In this document: positions 26,709 to 35,375 of the stretch, in pieces
Numbering within the stretch: position 1 is the first letter of the stretch
How the letters are laid out: every line of letters starts with the position of its first letter
NCBI GenBank assembly: GCA_018970445.1
Contig: JAGWWF010000011.1
Location: forward strand, 1 to 64,000
Length of the DNA: 64,000 bases
Source: Alphaproteobacteria bacterium
GTDB lineage: Bacteria; Pseudomonadota; Alphaproteobacteria; Sphingomonadales; Sphingomonadaceae
Reading direction: 5' to 3'
Made by a program: the position numbers and the translations under genes
Notes under the pieces: generated by a model
Database searches by the model: none
Seen by the model: the letters and a program-made list of their open reading frames with translations, nothing else
What the model was told of the DNA's origin: nothing

Positions 26709-28342
26709 TGGCGCTGGGCCTGGCCCTGATGCTGGCGGCGGCGCCGATCGTGGTTTCGGCCACGCCGGCCGAGACGGCGATCACCTTCTATCCCGATTCC
26801 GCCCGCGCGGCGGGTGACGCGATGGACATGGACCCGAACAGCCACGAGCCGCTGGGCGGCTTTGCCCTGCTGGAAGAGGTTCGCGAGGTGACCGTGCCAG
26901 CCGGGCGCGTGACGCTGCGGCTGGAAGGGGTGGCAGGCAGCATCGTGCCGCAAAGCGCGCTGTTGTATGACATCACGGCAGCAGAGAAGAATTTCGATGC
27001 CCGGCTGCTGTCGCAACGCGGCCTGATCGATGGCTTTGCTGGCCAGCGCGTGATGATCCGGCGCGCCGATCCGGTGACCGGCAAGCCGGTGGAGGAGCAG
27101 GGCACCATCCTTTCGGGCCCGGACGCGCTGGTGTTGCAGACGGCGCGTGGGGTGGAGGCGGTGCAGTGCGAAGGCAGCCTGAACATGTTGCTGTTCCCCG
27201 GCCGGCCAGTGGACCTGACGGCAAAGCCAACCCTTTCGGTGGAACTGCCGGATAGCAACCAGGGTGGGCGCCTGCGGCTGCGCCTCGTCTATCTGGCCGG
27301 GAATTTCGACTGGCAGGCCGATTATGTCGGCACCTTCTCGGCCGATGGCCGCACGCTGGCGCTGTCATCGTGGCTCACGCTGGGCAGCCGGGATCGCACG
27401 CGCTTTGAACGGGCGCAGGTGGGCGTGATTGCCGGTGTGATCAAGCGGGCCGCGCCAACCGAGGCTGAAGAACAGGCGGCCGAGGCCGAGCGCGAGGCCG
27501 ATCCCTATGGCGCGGACAATATCGCGGTGTCTGCCGGCTGCTGGCCCCTGGGCCGCACCGCGGCGGCGCGGGCGAACGGACCGCTGTTCACGCCGCGACC
27601 ATTTGGCGAGGTGGAGGCCCCGATTGCGCTGCGTTTGGAGGGCGGCTGGGGTGGCTGGGGCGGCGGCGGCTGCGACGAGGCGGATGAGGAAGGGGGCGAT
27701 TGCAACGCCGATATCGTCGTCACCGGCATGCGCCGCGCCGATCAGAGCGATGTTGGCGATGCCAAGCTCTACACGCTCGGCCATCGCAGCGACATTGGCG
27801 CGCGCAGCATCAAGCAGGTGCGCTTCCTGGATGATCGGGTGCTGAAGGGGGAATTTCTCCACCATGTCACCTATCGCGGCGATTATCTCGATGATCAGAA
27901 ATTCAGTTACCGCCTGACCAACGACAAGGCGAGCGGCCTGGGTGTACCACTGCCGCGCGGCCGCATCGCGCTGTTCCAGCAGACGCCACTGGGCCGCCAC
28001 CCGATCGGCGAAGTGCCGGTGAAGGAAAAGGCGGTGGGCGAGCAGGTGGATTTCGATCTGGCCGATGCCGGCGGCGATGATGTCGATTTCGACCAGGATG
28101 AGGACGACGGGCCCGACGGTTCGAACTGGAGCCGCGTGACGTTGACCATCACCAATGATGGCGAAACGCCGATCACCGCCGAGGTGGAATTTGCCGACAC
28201 GGCCGAACATATGCTCAGCCGCTTTTCGCGCCCGCTTGAACGGCGCGATGGCCGGCCGGTGTGGCGGGTTGTGGTGCCGCCAGACAAGGAACGGACAATC
28301 CGCTTCCGCCGCACCGAACTGCCGGCGCGGGAGGATTATTGA
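26708..28342 (+). CDS. DUF4139-domain secreted protein, second of tandem pair, with TonB-box-like insert
   Basis: 544 residues with a signal peptide (LGLALMLAAAPIVVSATP). The body aligns with the first copy in the characteristic blocks (LVYLAGNFDWQADYVGTFSADGRTLALSSWLTL, IKQVRFLDD). Between them lies an insert absent from copy one: a Gly/Trp run, two cysteines (CDEADEEGGDC) and NADIVVTGMRR at residues about 333-343. That last motif looks like the sphingomonad TonB box. The function is unknown; it is probably periplasmic or outer-membrane associated. Confidence 0.83.
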   Translation: MALGLALMLAAAPIVVSATPAETAITFYPDSARAAGDAMDMDPNSHEPLGGFALLEEVREVTVPAGRVTLRLEGVAGSIVPQSALLYDITAAEKNFDARLLSQRGLIDGFAGQRVMIRRADPVTGKPVEEQGTILSGPDALVLQTARGVEAVQCEGSLNMLLFPGRPVDLTAKPTLSVELPDSNQGGRLRLRLVYLAGNFDWQADYVGTFSADGRTLALSSWLTLGSRDRTRFERAQVGVIAGVIKRAAPTEAEEQAAEAEREADPYGADNIAVSAGCWPLGRTAAARANGPLFTPRPFGEVEAPIALRLEGGWGGWGGGGCDEADEEGGDCNADIVVTGMRRADQSDVGDAKLYTLGHRSDIGARSIKQVRFLDDRVLKGEFLHHVTYRGDYLDDQKFSYRLTNDKASGLGVPLPRGRIALFQQTPLGRHPIGEVPVKEKAVGEQVDFDLADAGGDDVDFDQDEDDGPDGSNWSRVTLTITNDGETPITAEVEFADTAEHMLSRFSRPLERRDGRPVWRVVVPPDKERTIRFRRTELPAREDY

Positions 28343-28348
28343 GCCGCC

Positions 28349-29563
28349 TCAATCATCCAGCGCGGCATAGACCATCGTGCGCATTTCGCGGCGCACCGGC
28401 CAGGTGCTGGAAGGGATCAGCTGGGTCATGAAGATGCCGATCAGATCTTCTTCCGGATCAACCCAGAAGAAGGTGCTGGCGGCGCCGCCCCAGAAATAAT
28501 CGCGGTTGCTGCCGGGCATCAGCGTCTTGTGGGCGGCAAGCGTGGTGGCAAAGCCGAGGCCGAAGCCCACGCCATCATAGGCGGCTTCGGAAAACAGGCT
28601 GCGGCTCATCGTGGCAATGGATGCATCGCCGGGCAGGTGGTTGGCGGTCATCAGATCCAGCGTCTTGCGGCTGATCAGCCGCACGCCGCCCAGCGTGCCG
28701 CCGTTCAGCAGCATGCGGGCAAACTGCAGATAGTCGTGCGCGGTGGATACCAGCCCGCCGCCGCCGGAAATGAAGCTGGGCGGCGCAAGATAGGACGAAG
28801 TGGCGGGATCATCCTGCAGGGTGATGCTGCCGGTCTTGTCGGGCTGATAGCAGGCGGCAAGCCGGTGCCCCTGGCCGTCGGGCACGTGGAAACCGGTATC
28901 GACCATGCCCAACGGCCGGAAAATCTCCTCGGCCAGAAAATCCTCGAACGGGCGGCCACTCACCACCTGCACCAGCCAGCCCAGCACATCGGTGGCGACC
29001 GAATAGTTCCACGCCTCTCCGGGGGAGAATTCCAGCGGCAGCTTGGCCAGTTGCTGGATCATGGCTTCCAGCGTGCCGGCCTTCTCGATCTCGCCGATCT
29101 TCTCCCGCCTGTAGGCTTCATCGACATTGGTGCGCAGCTGGAAGCCATAGGTGAGGCCGGCGGTGTGGCGGAACAGGTCGACCACCTGCATCGGGCGGGC
29201 CGGCGGCCGGGTCTGAAAGCCCAATTTGTGGGTGCCGGCGACGAACACGCCCAGATTCTTCCATTCCGGGATATATTTGTGCACCGGGTCTTCCAGCGCG
29301 ATCTTGCCCTGTTCCACCAGCATCATCAGCGCGACCGAGGTGATCGGCTTGGTCATGGAATAGATGCGGAAAATCGTGTCTTCCCGGGCCGGAAGCCCGC
29401 GTTCCACATCGGCCAGGCCCTGCACGCCCAGATGGGCGATCTCGCCATGGCGGGCCACCAGCGTGAGGCTGCAGGGCAGACGGCGCGGCTGCACATATTT
29501 TTCGGCAAGAAATTGATCCAGCCGCGCCAGACGGTTGGGGCAGAAGCCCAGCGTGTCGGTCAT
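28349..29563 (-). CDS. Serine hydrolase, class C beta-lactamase/esterase family
   Basis: About 404 residues. The SxxK motif is Ser69-Met-Thr-Lys72 (FRIYSMTKPITSVALMMLVEQGKI), followed by LFRHTAGLTYGF and the Tyr motif WNYSVATDVLGWLVQ. No signal peptide is seen, which fits the cytoplasmic esterase/EstB-like members better than a true periplasmic beta-lactamase. Two adjacent ATGs (29566, 29563) follow AAGGGGGAC; the second has better spacing. Confidence 0.88.
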   Translation of the reverse strand: MTDTLGFCPNRLARLDQFLAEKYVQPRRLPCSLTLVARHGEIAHLGVQGLADVERGLPAREDTIFRIYSMTKPITSVALMMLVEQGKIALEDPVHKYIPEWKNLGVFVAGTHKLGFQTRPPARPMQVVDLFRHTAGLTYGFQLRTNVDEAYRREKIGEIEKAGTLEAMIQQLAKLPLEFSPGEAWNYSVATDVLGWLVQVVSGRPFEDFLAEEIFRPLGMVDTGFHVPDGQGHRLAACYQPDKTGSITLQDDPATSSYLAPPSFISGGGGLVSTAHDYLQFARMLLNGGTLGGVRLISRKTLDLMTANHLPGDASIATMSRSLFSEAAYDGVGFGLGFATTLAAHKTLMPGSNRDYFWGGAASTFFWVDPEEDLIGIFMTQLIPSSTWPVRREMRTMVYAALDD

Positions 29564-29584
29564 CATGTCCCCCTTTGCCGCTGG

Positions 29585-29806
29585 TCAGAATGTCGGCTGA
29601 TCATATTTGCGCGGTGCGATTTCCTTGTGCAGCTCCACGATCGCATCGGAACCGGCCGTCTTGTACAGGCCGGGGATCAGGCCGTGGATGAAGCATTTCA
29701 GGCTGGCGACAAACAGCCGGCCGCCCACGCCAAAGGCGGCGCCCATATGCTCGCCATAGCTTTCGTTGACGCAGCGTGGGTGATCCAGGAACAGCCGGGC
29801 AAACAT
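29585..29806 (-). CDS. DUF6356-family small protein
   Basis: 73 residues, beginning MFARLFLDHPRCVNESYGEHM and including FVASLKCFIHGLIPGLYKTAGSDAIVELH. This is a small protein I recognise from sphingomonads and other alphaproteobacteria as DUF6356. It has one amphipathic or hydrophobic stretch and may associate with the membrane. The function is unknown. It lies 20 bases after the SLC5 transporter gene and 21 bases before the hydrolase, all on one strand. Confidence 0.75.
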   Translation of the reverse strand: MFARLFLDHPRCVNESYGEHMGAAFGVGGRLFVASLKCFIHGLIPGLYKTAGSDAIVELHKEIAPRKYDQPTF

Positions 29807-29826
29807 CGATGAACGCCTTTGATGAT

Positions 29827-31290
29827 TCATTTCGTGGCCATATTGGCCGCAGCGGTGCCCGCCCGCAACCGTGCCGTGCCGCCCAGCAGGCGATTGGTGG
29901 CCAGCGCCACGGCCATGGTGGCCAATAACGTCACCAGCATCAGATGGATATAGTGCAGCGGGGTCCAGGCCCAGGTGAACACCGCATACAGCCCCACCCC
30001 GAACAGCAGCGCCAGCATGACGGCGCGGGCCTGGACGCCGCTGAACACCAGCCCGCAGATGAAGGCGGCCAGGATCGGCATGGAGAGCAGGCCGTTCAGC
30101 TGCTGCACCAGATTGATGATCGAGGCCGCCCCCTGATACAGCGGCACCAGCGCGATCGACAGGCCAACGAACAGGATCGAGATCCAGCGATTGAGGCGGC
30201 CGACATCGGGGCGGGGATTGATATAGGCTTCGTGGATGTCGCACACCCACAGCGTGGTCGAGCTGTTGAGGATCGAGGTGTAATGGGTGAGCACGGCCGC
30301 GGCCATGAAGGCGGCGAAGGCACCCGATGCCCAGGCCGGCATCACCTCGGCCACGATGCGGCCATAGGCGGTATCGCCCAGCGGCCCAAACAGCTTGTAA
30401 CTGGCGATGCCGGGCAGCACCACGATGGCCGGCACGATGCACAGGCGGATGATGCCGGCGGCCAGGACGCCGCGCTGGCCTTCGCGCAGGCTGGGCGCGG
30501 CCATGGCGCGCTGGGTGATGTTCTGGTTGGTTGACCAATAGAACATCTGGATGAAGATCATGCCGGTGAACAGGGTGGGGAAGGGGATGGGGCTTTCGGC
30601 CCCGCCGATCAGGGTCAGGCGTTCGGCGGGCACGCCGGAAAAATCCCAGCCGATGGCCTGCAGGGCCAGCCAGACGATGGCCAGCGCCGATCCCAGCACG
30701 CCCACCCCGGCAATCGTGTCATACACCGCCACCGCGCGCAGGCCGCCCAATATGGCATAGAGCGAGCCGACCACGCCCAGCACGGCCGCCAGCGGCAGCA
30801 GCGGCAGATCGGCACCCGACACGGTGCGCAGGAACAGGGCACCGGTGTAAAGCGTGATCGGCAGATAGATGAACAGATTGCCGGCCAGGAACAGCGCCGA
30901 GACCGCGGCGCGCAAGGCCGGCGAGCCATAGCGTTTCTGCAGCAGTTCGGTGGTGGTGGTGCAGCCTTCGCGATAATAGACCGGCAGGAACACCAGCGCC
31001 AGGATGGCCAGGCCCGCCACGGCCGACAATTCCCACCAGGCCAGCAGCAGCATCTGCTGGCCGTTCATGCCCACCAGCTGATCGGTGGAAAGATTGGTGA
31101 GCGTGATCGAACCGGCAATGAACGGCCAGGTGAGGCCGCCGCCGGCCAGGAAGAATTCGCGGTTGCTGTTGGCATCGGCGCGGGCGCCCTGGTGGGCGGC
31201 CATGCGCCGCACCTGCCAGATGGTGGCCAGTGCCATGGCGATGGTCAACGCGATGAACACGCCGGATTGTGTGGTGTCGAGAGCCCCCAT
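29827..31290 (-). CDS. Sodium:solute symporter (SLC5/SSS family)
   Basis: About 487 residues with many hydrophobic helices. SSS-family features are present: FFLAGGGLTWPFIAGSITLTNLSTDQLVGMNGQ, the Gly-rich GGLRAVAVYDTIAGV, and NSSTTLWVCDIHEAYINPR. The latter resembles the sodium-binding region of SGLT-like transporters of sugars or related solutes. ATG at 31290 (MGALDTTQ) is preferred; one three codons upstream is possible. It is probably in an operon with the DUF6356 protein and the serine hydrolase. Confidence 0.87.
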   Translation of the reverse strand: MGALDTTQSGVFIALTIAMALATIWQVRRMAAHQGARADANSNREFFLAGGGLTWPFIAGSITLTNLSTDQLVGMNGQQMLLLAWWELSAVAGLAILALVFLPVYYREGCTTTTELLQKRYGSPALRAAVSALFLAGNLFIYLPITLYTGALFLRTVSGADLPLLPLAAVLGVVGSLYAILGGLRAVAVYDTIAGVGVLGSALAIVWLALQAIGWDFSGVPAERLTLIGGAESPIPFPTLFTGMIFIQMFYWSTNQNITQRAMAAPSLREGQRGVLAAGIIRLCIVPAIVVLPGIASYKLFGPLGDTAYGRIVAEVMPAWASGAFAAFMAAAVLTHYTSILNSSTTLWVCDIHEAYINPRPDVGRLNRWISILFVGLSIALVPLYQGAASIINLVQQLNGLLSMPILAAFICGLVFSGVQARAVMLALLFGVGLYAVFTWAWTPLHYIHLMLVTLLATMAVALATNRLLGGTARLRAGTAAANMATK

Positions 31291-31348
31291 GGCCGGCACG
31301 GTTGCACGAAGCGGGCCGCGCCGCTAGGGGCAGGCGCCGTGCGGTGTG

Positions 31349-31420
31349 GGGCGGTTAGCTCAGTGGTAGAGCGGCTTCTTTACACGGAGCGGGTCGGGGG
31401 TTCGAACCCCTCACCGCCCA
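31349..31420 (+). tRNA. tRNA-Val (anticodon TAC)
   Basis: A 72-base cloverleaf: acceptor GGGCGGT pairs with ACCGCCC, D arm GCTC...GAGC, anticodon stem GCTTC/GGAGC around loop TTTACAC (anticodon TAC), and T arm GGGGGTTCGAACCCC. The discriminator is A, and CCA is not encoded. A cluster of repeats follows directly. Confidence 0.95.
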
Positions 31421-31524
31421 CGCCGCAGCGCCGCGAGCGCGCCTGGCGCAGCCAAGCGCGCCGACAGGCGCAAGGCCGGCCGGGCTGGCTGCCGGGCCGC
31501 AGCCCGGCAGAACAGCTCCGACGG

Positions 31525-31592
31525 CGCGGCTTTGCCGCGCGTTTTCCTTCCTTCTTTCTTGTCAGAACGGACTCGGCGGCTTTGCCGCCGGC
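31525..31592 (+). repeat. Dispersed repeat, copy B (REP-like)
   Basis: Starts with a small hairpin (GCGCGGCTTTGCCGCGC), has a pyrimidine-rich centre (TTTTCCTTCCTTCTTTC TTGTCAGAAC) and ends with ACTCGGCGGCTTTGCCGCCGGCC. It has the same structure as copy A at 15687-15760. It forms an inverted pair with copy C, 50 bases apart. Confidence 0.65.
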
Positions 31593-31642
31593 CGTTCCAT
31601 CCAAAAGCGGTCGAGTCGACGAGCGCAGCCCATGCGCCTGCA

Positions 31643-31715
31643 GCCGGCGGCAAAGCCGCCGAGTCTGCTGAACTGGAAAAGCAAGAAGAAGGAAGAGAGC
31701 GTGGCGGAGCCACGC
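31643..31715 (-). repeat. Dispersed repeat, copy C, inverted
   Basis: On the reverse strand it reads GCGTGGCTCCGCCACGC, a pyrimidine-rich centre, then AGCAGACTCGGCGGCTTTG and GCCGCCGGC. This matches copy A (shared GGCTCCGCCACGCTCT and GCAGACTCGGCGG) and copy B. The head-to-head arrangement with B resembles a bacterial interspersed mosaic element. Confidence 0.65.
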
Positions 31716-31731
31716 CGTCGGACGACCCACG

Positions 31732-31760
31732 AAAATGCCGACCTGAGGGTCGGCATTTTT
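31732..31760. terminator. Bidirectional-type hairpin terminator
   Basis: AAAATGCCGACC, a 4-base loop, and GGTCGGCATTTTT form a 12-base stem with A and T runs on either side. It could terminate on both strands: reads from the tRNA side and any antisense transcription out of the receptor gene. Confidence 0.75.
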
Positions 31761-31876
31761 GGTCGCCGGCCGACCTTGCGCGAGTCCGCGCGCGGCACGC
31801 GCGCTGGCCGCGCTGCGGTGTTGCTGCACCGCAACACCTGCGCCCGGAATCGCCCGATCATGAACCCGCCATGAAG

Positions 31877-31897
31877 CCGTAACAGAAGTGTCACAAA
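31877..31897 (+). promoter_or_regulatory. Candidate PhoB box upstream of TonB-dependent receptor
   Basis: CCGTAACAGAA followed by GTGTCACAAA is an 11-base-phased direct repeat resembling the PhoB half-site pattern (CTGTCAY-N4). It is about 90 bases upstream of the receptor ATG. The first half-site is imperfect, so this is only a candidate. Confidence 0.35.
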
Positions 31898-31985
31898 TTC
31901 CCGGCAAGGGCGAAATCATTCGTTTCTGGTGGGTTGATTCCCGCTGCTTCATCCGTGTCCCGTCCAGCCCCAGGGGGTATATCAC

Positions 31986-34900
31986 ATGCGTCATCTTCGT
32001 CTTGGCGTCGCGCTTGCTGCGCTTGTCGTTCCGGCCATTGTTTCGGCCCAGGAAACCACCTCGTCGATCCGCGGTGCCGTCGTCAACGAACAGAGCCAGC
32101 CGATTGCCGGTGCCCTGGTGACGATCATCCACACCCCGTCGGGCACCCGCATCGTGCAGACCGCTGGTGCCAACGGCGAATTCAACGCCACCGGCCTGCG
32201 TCTGGGCGGCCCGTTCAGCATCACCGTCGAAGCCCCCGGCTATGACGCTGCCACCGACACGCTGGACGGCCTGACCGCCGGCACCCCGCAGCGCATCGAG
32301 GTGATGCTGGCATCGGCCGGCAAGACGATCACCGTCACCGCCTCGCGCCAGCGCAGTGCCATCACCATCGCCACCGGTGCCGCCACCGTGCTGAGCGCGC
32401 GCGACATCCTGGGCGTGGCCAACGTCAACCGCGACATCCGCAACCTGGCCGCCCGCGATCCGATGGTGAACATCGATCCCACCAACGGCGGCGCCATCTC
32501 CATCGCCGGCCAGAACAACCGCTTCAACCGCTTCACCGTCGATGGCGTGGCCTTTGGCGACCCCTTCGGCCTGGAAGCCGGCGGCCTGGTCTCCACCCGT
32601 GGCCCGGTGCCGCTGGATGCCATCGGCGAATTCTCGGTGGAAGTGGCCCCGGTCGATATCCGCCAGGGCTTCTTCCAGGGCGGTGCCATCAACACCCAGC
32701 TGAAATCGGGCACCAACCGCTTCACCGCGCTGGGCGGCGCCTATTACAACTCCGACAAGCTGCGCGGCGACAATGCCCGCGGCACCCTGCGCATCGGCGC
32801 GTTCGAATCGCAGATCTACACCGCGCAGATCACCGGCCCGATCATCAAGGATCGCCTGTTCTTCGCCGTCACCTATGAACGCACCCGCGACACCGTGCCG
32901 GCCGCCATCGCACCGAGCCAGCTGGGCATCACCGATGGCCAGATCAGCCAGATCGGCCAGATCGCGCAGAGCGTCTATGGCTTCGACACCGGCGGCGTTG
33001 CCTCCAACATCGTCGAGAAGGACGACAAGCTCATCGCCAAGTTCGATCTGAACATTGCCGATGGCCACCGCGCCTCGTTCACCTACATGTACAACGAAGG
33101 CTCGGTGCTGGCCGGGCAGACCGGCGTGGGCCAGCTCAATGCCACCAACCCCAACTTCGCGCTGCTGTCCAACAACTACAACCAGGGTGCCGTCAACCAT
33201 TTCGGCATCTTTGAACTGAACGATCAGTGGAGCGAGAATTTCTCCACCCAGTTCCGCGCCTCCTACGCCGATTATGTGCGCTTGCAGGTACCGTTCAGCG
33301 ATCGTGGCTTCGGCGAATTCCGCGCCTGCCTTGAGCCGACCTCGTCGGGCGCGGCGAACACCTGCGGTGGCGCGGTGGGCACCAACCCGGCCTTCCGCCA
33401 GCTCACCTTTGGTCCGGACATCAGCCGCCAGGCCAATGAACTGAGCTCCCAGTCGCTCAACATCGAATTCAACGCCACGCTGAAGATGAACAACCACTCG
33501 GTGAAGGCAATCGTGGAGCGCCGCACGCAGGACATCAACAACCTGTTTGCCCAGCGCGTTTCGGGTGCCTGGTATTTCGATTCGATTGCCGATCTGCAGG
33601 GACGCCGCGCCAACGAACTGGATATTGCCGTGCCGCTGCGTGGCGACATCGATACGGTGCGCGCGCTGTTTGCCAACAACAGCTGGACCTTCGGTCTGCA
33701 GGACACCATCGACCTGGGCGGCAACGCCACGCTGATCGCCGGCTTCCGCTATGACATCTTCGACACCACCGACGCGCCCTTCTTCAACCAGGCCTTCCAG
33801 GATCGCTTCGGCTTCCCCAACACCGGCACGCTGAACGGCCGTGGCCTGTTCCAGCCGCGCCTGGGCTTCAACTGGAAGCCCACCGATCGCCTGCAGGTCC
33901 GCGCTTCGGCCGGCCTGTTCGGCGGCGGCAGCCCGAACGTGTGGATTTCGAACAATTATTCCAACCCCGGCCCGACGCTGGGCCGCGTGCAGGTGCGCCG
34001 CGTGCCGGGCGTGGCCGGTGCGGCCGACACCTTCACCATTTCGGGCCTGACCGGCATTTCGACCGCCGATCAGAACACGATCGGTGCCGCCACGCTGAAC
34101 AATGTCAGCGGTGGCCCCGGCATCCCGTCCACGCTGGTCAACGCCATCCGCACCACCGGCACGGCCGCGTCGCCCACCAACGCGCTCGATCCCGAATTCG
34201 AGGTGCCGTCGCAATGGCGCGTGTCCGGCTCGCTCGATTACAACGCCAATCTCGGCTTCCTCGGCGATGATTGGCGCCTGGGCCTTGATGTGGTGTGGAG
34301 CCGGGTGAAGACGGCCCTGACCTGGACCGATCTGCGGTCGGTGGCCAATGGCGTGCTGCCCGATGGCCGTCTGCGCTATCAGGTGCTGCCCGGCCAGGGC
34401 ACCACCACCAACACCGACATCCTGCTGACCAACACCGATCGCGGCTACAGCTGGAACATCGTCACCCGCTTCGACAAGCGCTGGACCAACGGCTTCCGCC
34501 TGGGCGGCAGCTACACCTTCCAGCGGGCCCGCGATCTCAACGCCGGCACCTCGTCGGTGGCCTTCTCCAACTATACCAACGCCGCCGCCGGCTTCGATTC
34601 CAACGATGCGGGCTATGGCATCTCCAACTATCAGCGCGACAATGCCTATCGCCTGGTGGCCGGTTATGATTTCAACCTGTTCGGTGACAACAACACCCGC
34701 GTTGAATTCTTCTTCAACTCGCAGTCGGGCCAGCGCTTCAGCTACACCATGGCCGATCAGGCGTCGGGCAACCTGCGTTCGGCGGTGTTCGGCACCACCG
34801 GCACCAACAACCGCTATCTGATGTATGTGCCCAATGTCAGCTCGGCGACGGCGGACCCGCGGGTGTCCTATGCCACTGGCTTTGATTTTGCCGGCTTCCA

Positions 34901-35306
34901 GAATTTCATCCAGAATTCGGAGCTGAACAAATATCAGGGTGGCATTGCGCCCAAGAACATTGGCCGCGCTCCGCGCTACAACCGGCTCGACCTGTCGGTG
35001 CGCCAGGAAGTGCCGTTCGTGCTGGGCGGCAAGGTCGAGCTGTCGGCCGAAGTCGAAAACGTGCTGAACCTGATCAACAAGGATTGGGGCGTCATCCGCC
35101 AGGTGGCCTTCCCCTATTACGGCACCGCCGTGAACGTGGTCTGCCTGCAGACGCCGGGTGGCACCGCCGCCACCCTGCCGACCCAGGCCTGCCAGCAGTT
35201 CCAGTTCCAGAACCGTTCGGGCACGACCTTCCAGTCGCCGACCCAGGGCGTCAACTTGAACGGCTCGCTGTGGGCGCTGCGCTTTGGCGCCCGCGTCAAG
35301 TTCTGA
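31986..35306 (+). CDS. Oar-like TonB-dependent outer-membrane receptor
   Basis: 1106 residues. A signal peptide (LRLGVALAALVVPAIVSAQ) comes first, then a carboxypeptidase-regulatory-like (CarboxypepD_reg) beta-sandwich at residues about 27-110 (TTSSIRGAVVNEQSQPIAGALVTI). A TonB-box-like KTITVTASR and a plug domain (LAARDPMVNIDPTNGGAISIAGQNNRFNRFTVDGVAFGDPFG) follow. The rest is a long beta-barrel ending WALRFGARVKF with a terminal Phe, as BamA clients have. Oar-type receptors take up or process larger substrates (proteins, glycans); the ligand is unknown. It is preceded by AGGGGG at good spacing and followed by a strong terminator. Confidence 0.92.
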   Translation: MRHLRLGVALAALVVPAIVSAQETTSSIRGAVVNEQSQPIAGALVTIIHTPSGTRIVQTAGANGEFNATGLRLGGPFSITVEAPGYDAATDTLDGLTAGTPQRIEVMLASAGKTITVTASRQRSAITIATGAATVLSARDILGVANVNRDIRNLAARDPMVNIDPTNGGAISIAGQNNRFNRFTVDGVAFGDPFGLEAGGLVSTRGPVPLDAIGEFSVEVAPVDIRQGFFQGGAINTQLKSGTNRFTALGGAYYNSDKLRGDNARGTLRIGAFESQIYTAQITGPIIKDRLFFAVTYERTRDTVPAAIAPSQLGITDGQISQIGQIAQSVYGFDTGGVASNIVEKDDKLIAKFDLNIADGHRASFTYMYNEGSVLAGQTGVGQLNATNPNFALLSNNYNQGAVNHFGIFELNDQWSENFSTQFRASYADYVRLQVPFSDRGFGEFRACLEPTSSGAANTCGGAVGTNPAFRQLTFGPDISRQANELSSQSLNIEFNATLKMNNHSVKAIVERRTQDINNLFAQRVSGAWYFDSIADLQGRRANELDIAVPLRGDIDTVRALFANNSWTFGLQDTIDLGGNATLIAGFRYDIFDTTDAPFFNQAFQDRFGFPNTGTLNGRGLFQPRLGFNWKPTDRLQVRASAGLFGGGSPNVWISNNYSNPGPTLGRVQVRRVPGVAGAADTFTISGLTGISTADQNTIGAATLNNVSGGPGIPSTLVNAIRTTGTAASPTNALDPEFEVPSQWRVSGSLDYNANLGFLGDDWRLGLDVVWSRVKTALTWTDLRSVANGVLPDGRLRYQVLPGQGTTTNTDILLTNTDRGYSWNIVTRFDKRWTNGFRLGGSYTFQRARDLNAGTSSVAFSNYTNAAAGFDSNDAGYGISNYQRDNAYRLVAGYDFNLFGDNNTRVEFFFNSQSGQRFSYTMADQASGNLRSAVFGTTGTNNRYLMYVPNVSSATADPRVSYATGFDFAGFQNFIQNSELNKYQGGIAPKNIGRAPRYNRLDLSVRQEVPFVLGGKVELSAEVENVLNLINKDWGVIRQVAFPYYGTAVNVVCLQTPGGTAATLPTQACQQFQFQNRSGTTFQSPTQGVNLNGSLWALRFGARVKF

Positions 35307-35330
35307 TCGCGGCCACGCCACGCAACAGGA

Positions 35331-35358
35331 AGGGCGGCCCTTTGTGGCCGCCCTTTTT
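35331..35358 (+). terminator. Rho-independent terminator after TonB receptor
   Basis: AGGGCGGCC, a short loop and GGCCGCCCT with a TTTTT run, 24 bases after the receptor stop and just before galE. Confidence 0.88.
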
Positions 35359-35375
35359 GCTTGTAAGGGGCCTTC

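Larger units (their letters stand above)
31421..31985. other. Gene-free region between tRNA-Val and the TonB receptor, repeat-rich
   Basis: 565 bases. After a GC-rich stretch come repeat copies B (31525-31592) and C (31643-31715, inverted), a symmetrical terminator-like hairpin (31732-31760), and then the receptor's upstream region with a candidate PhoB box (31877-31897). No frame here shows a domain or a plausible start; the long antisense frame through it is a shadow. Confidence 0.75.
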
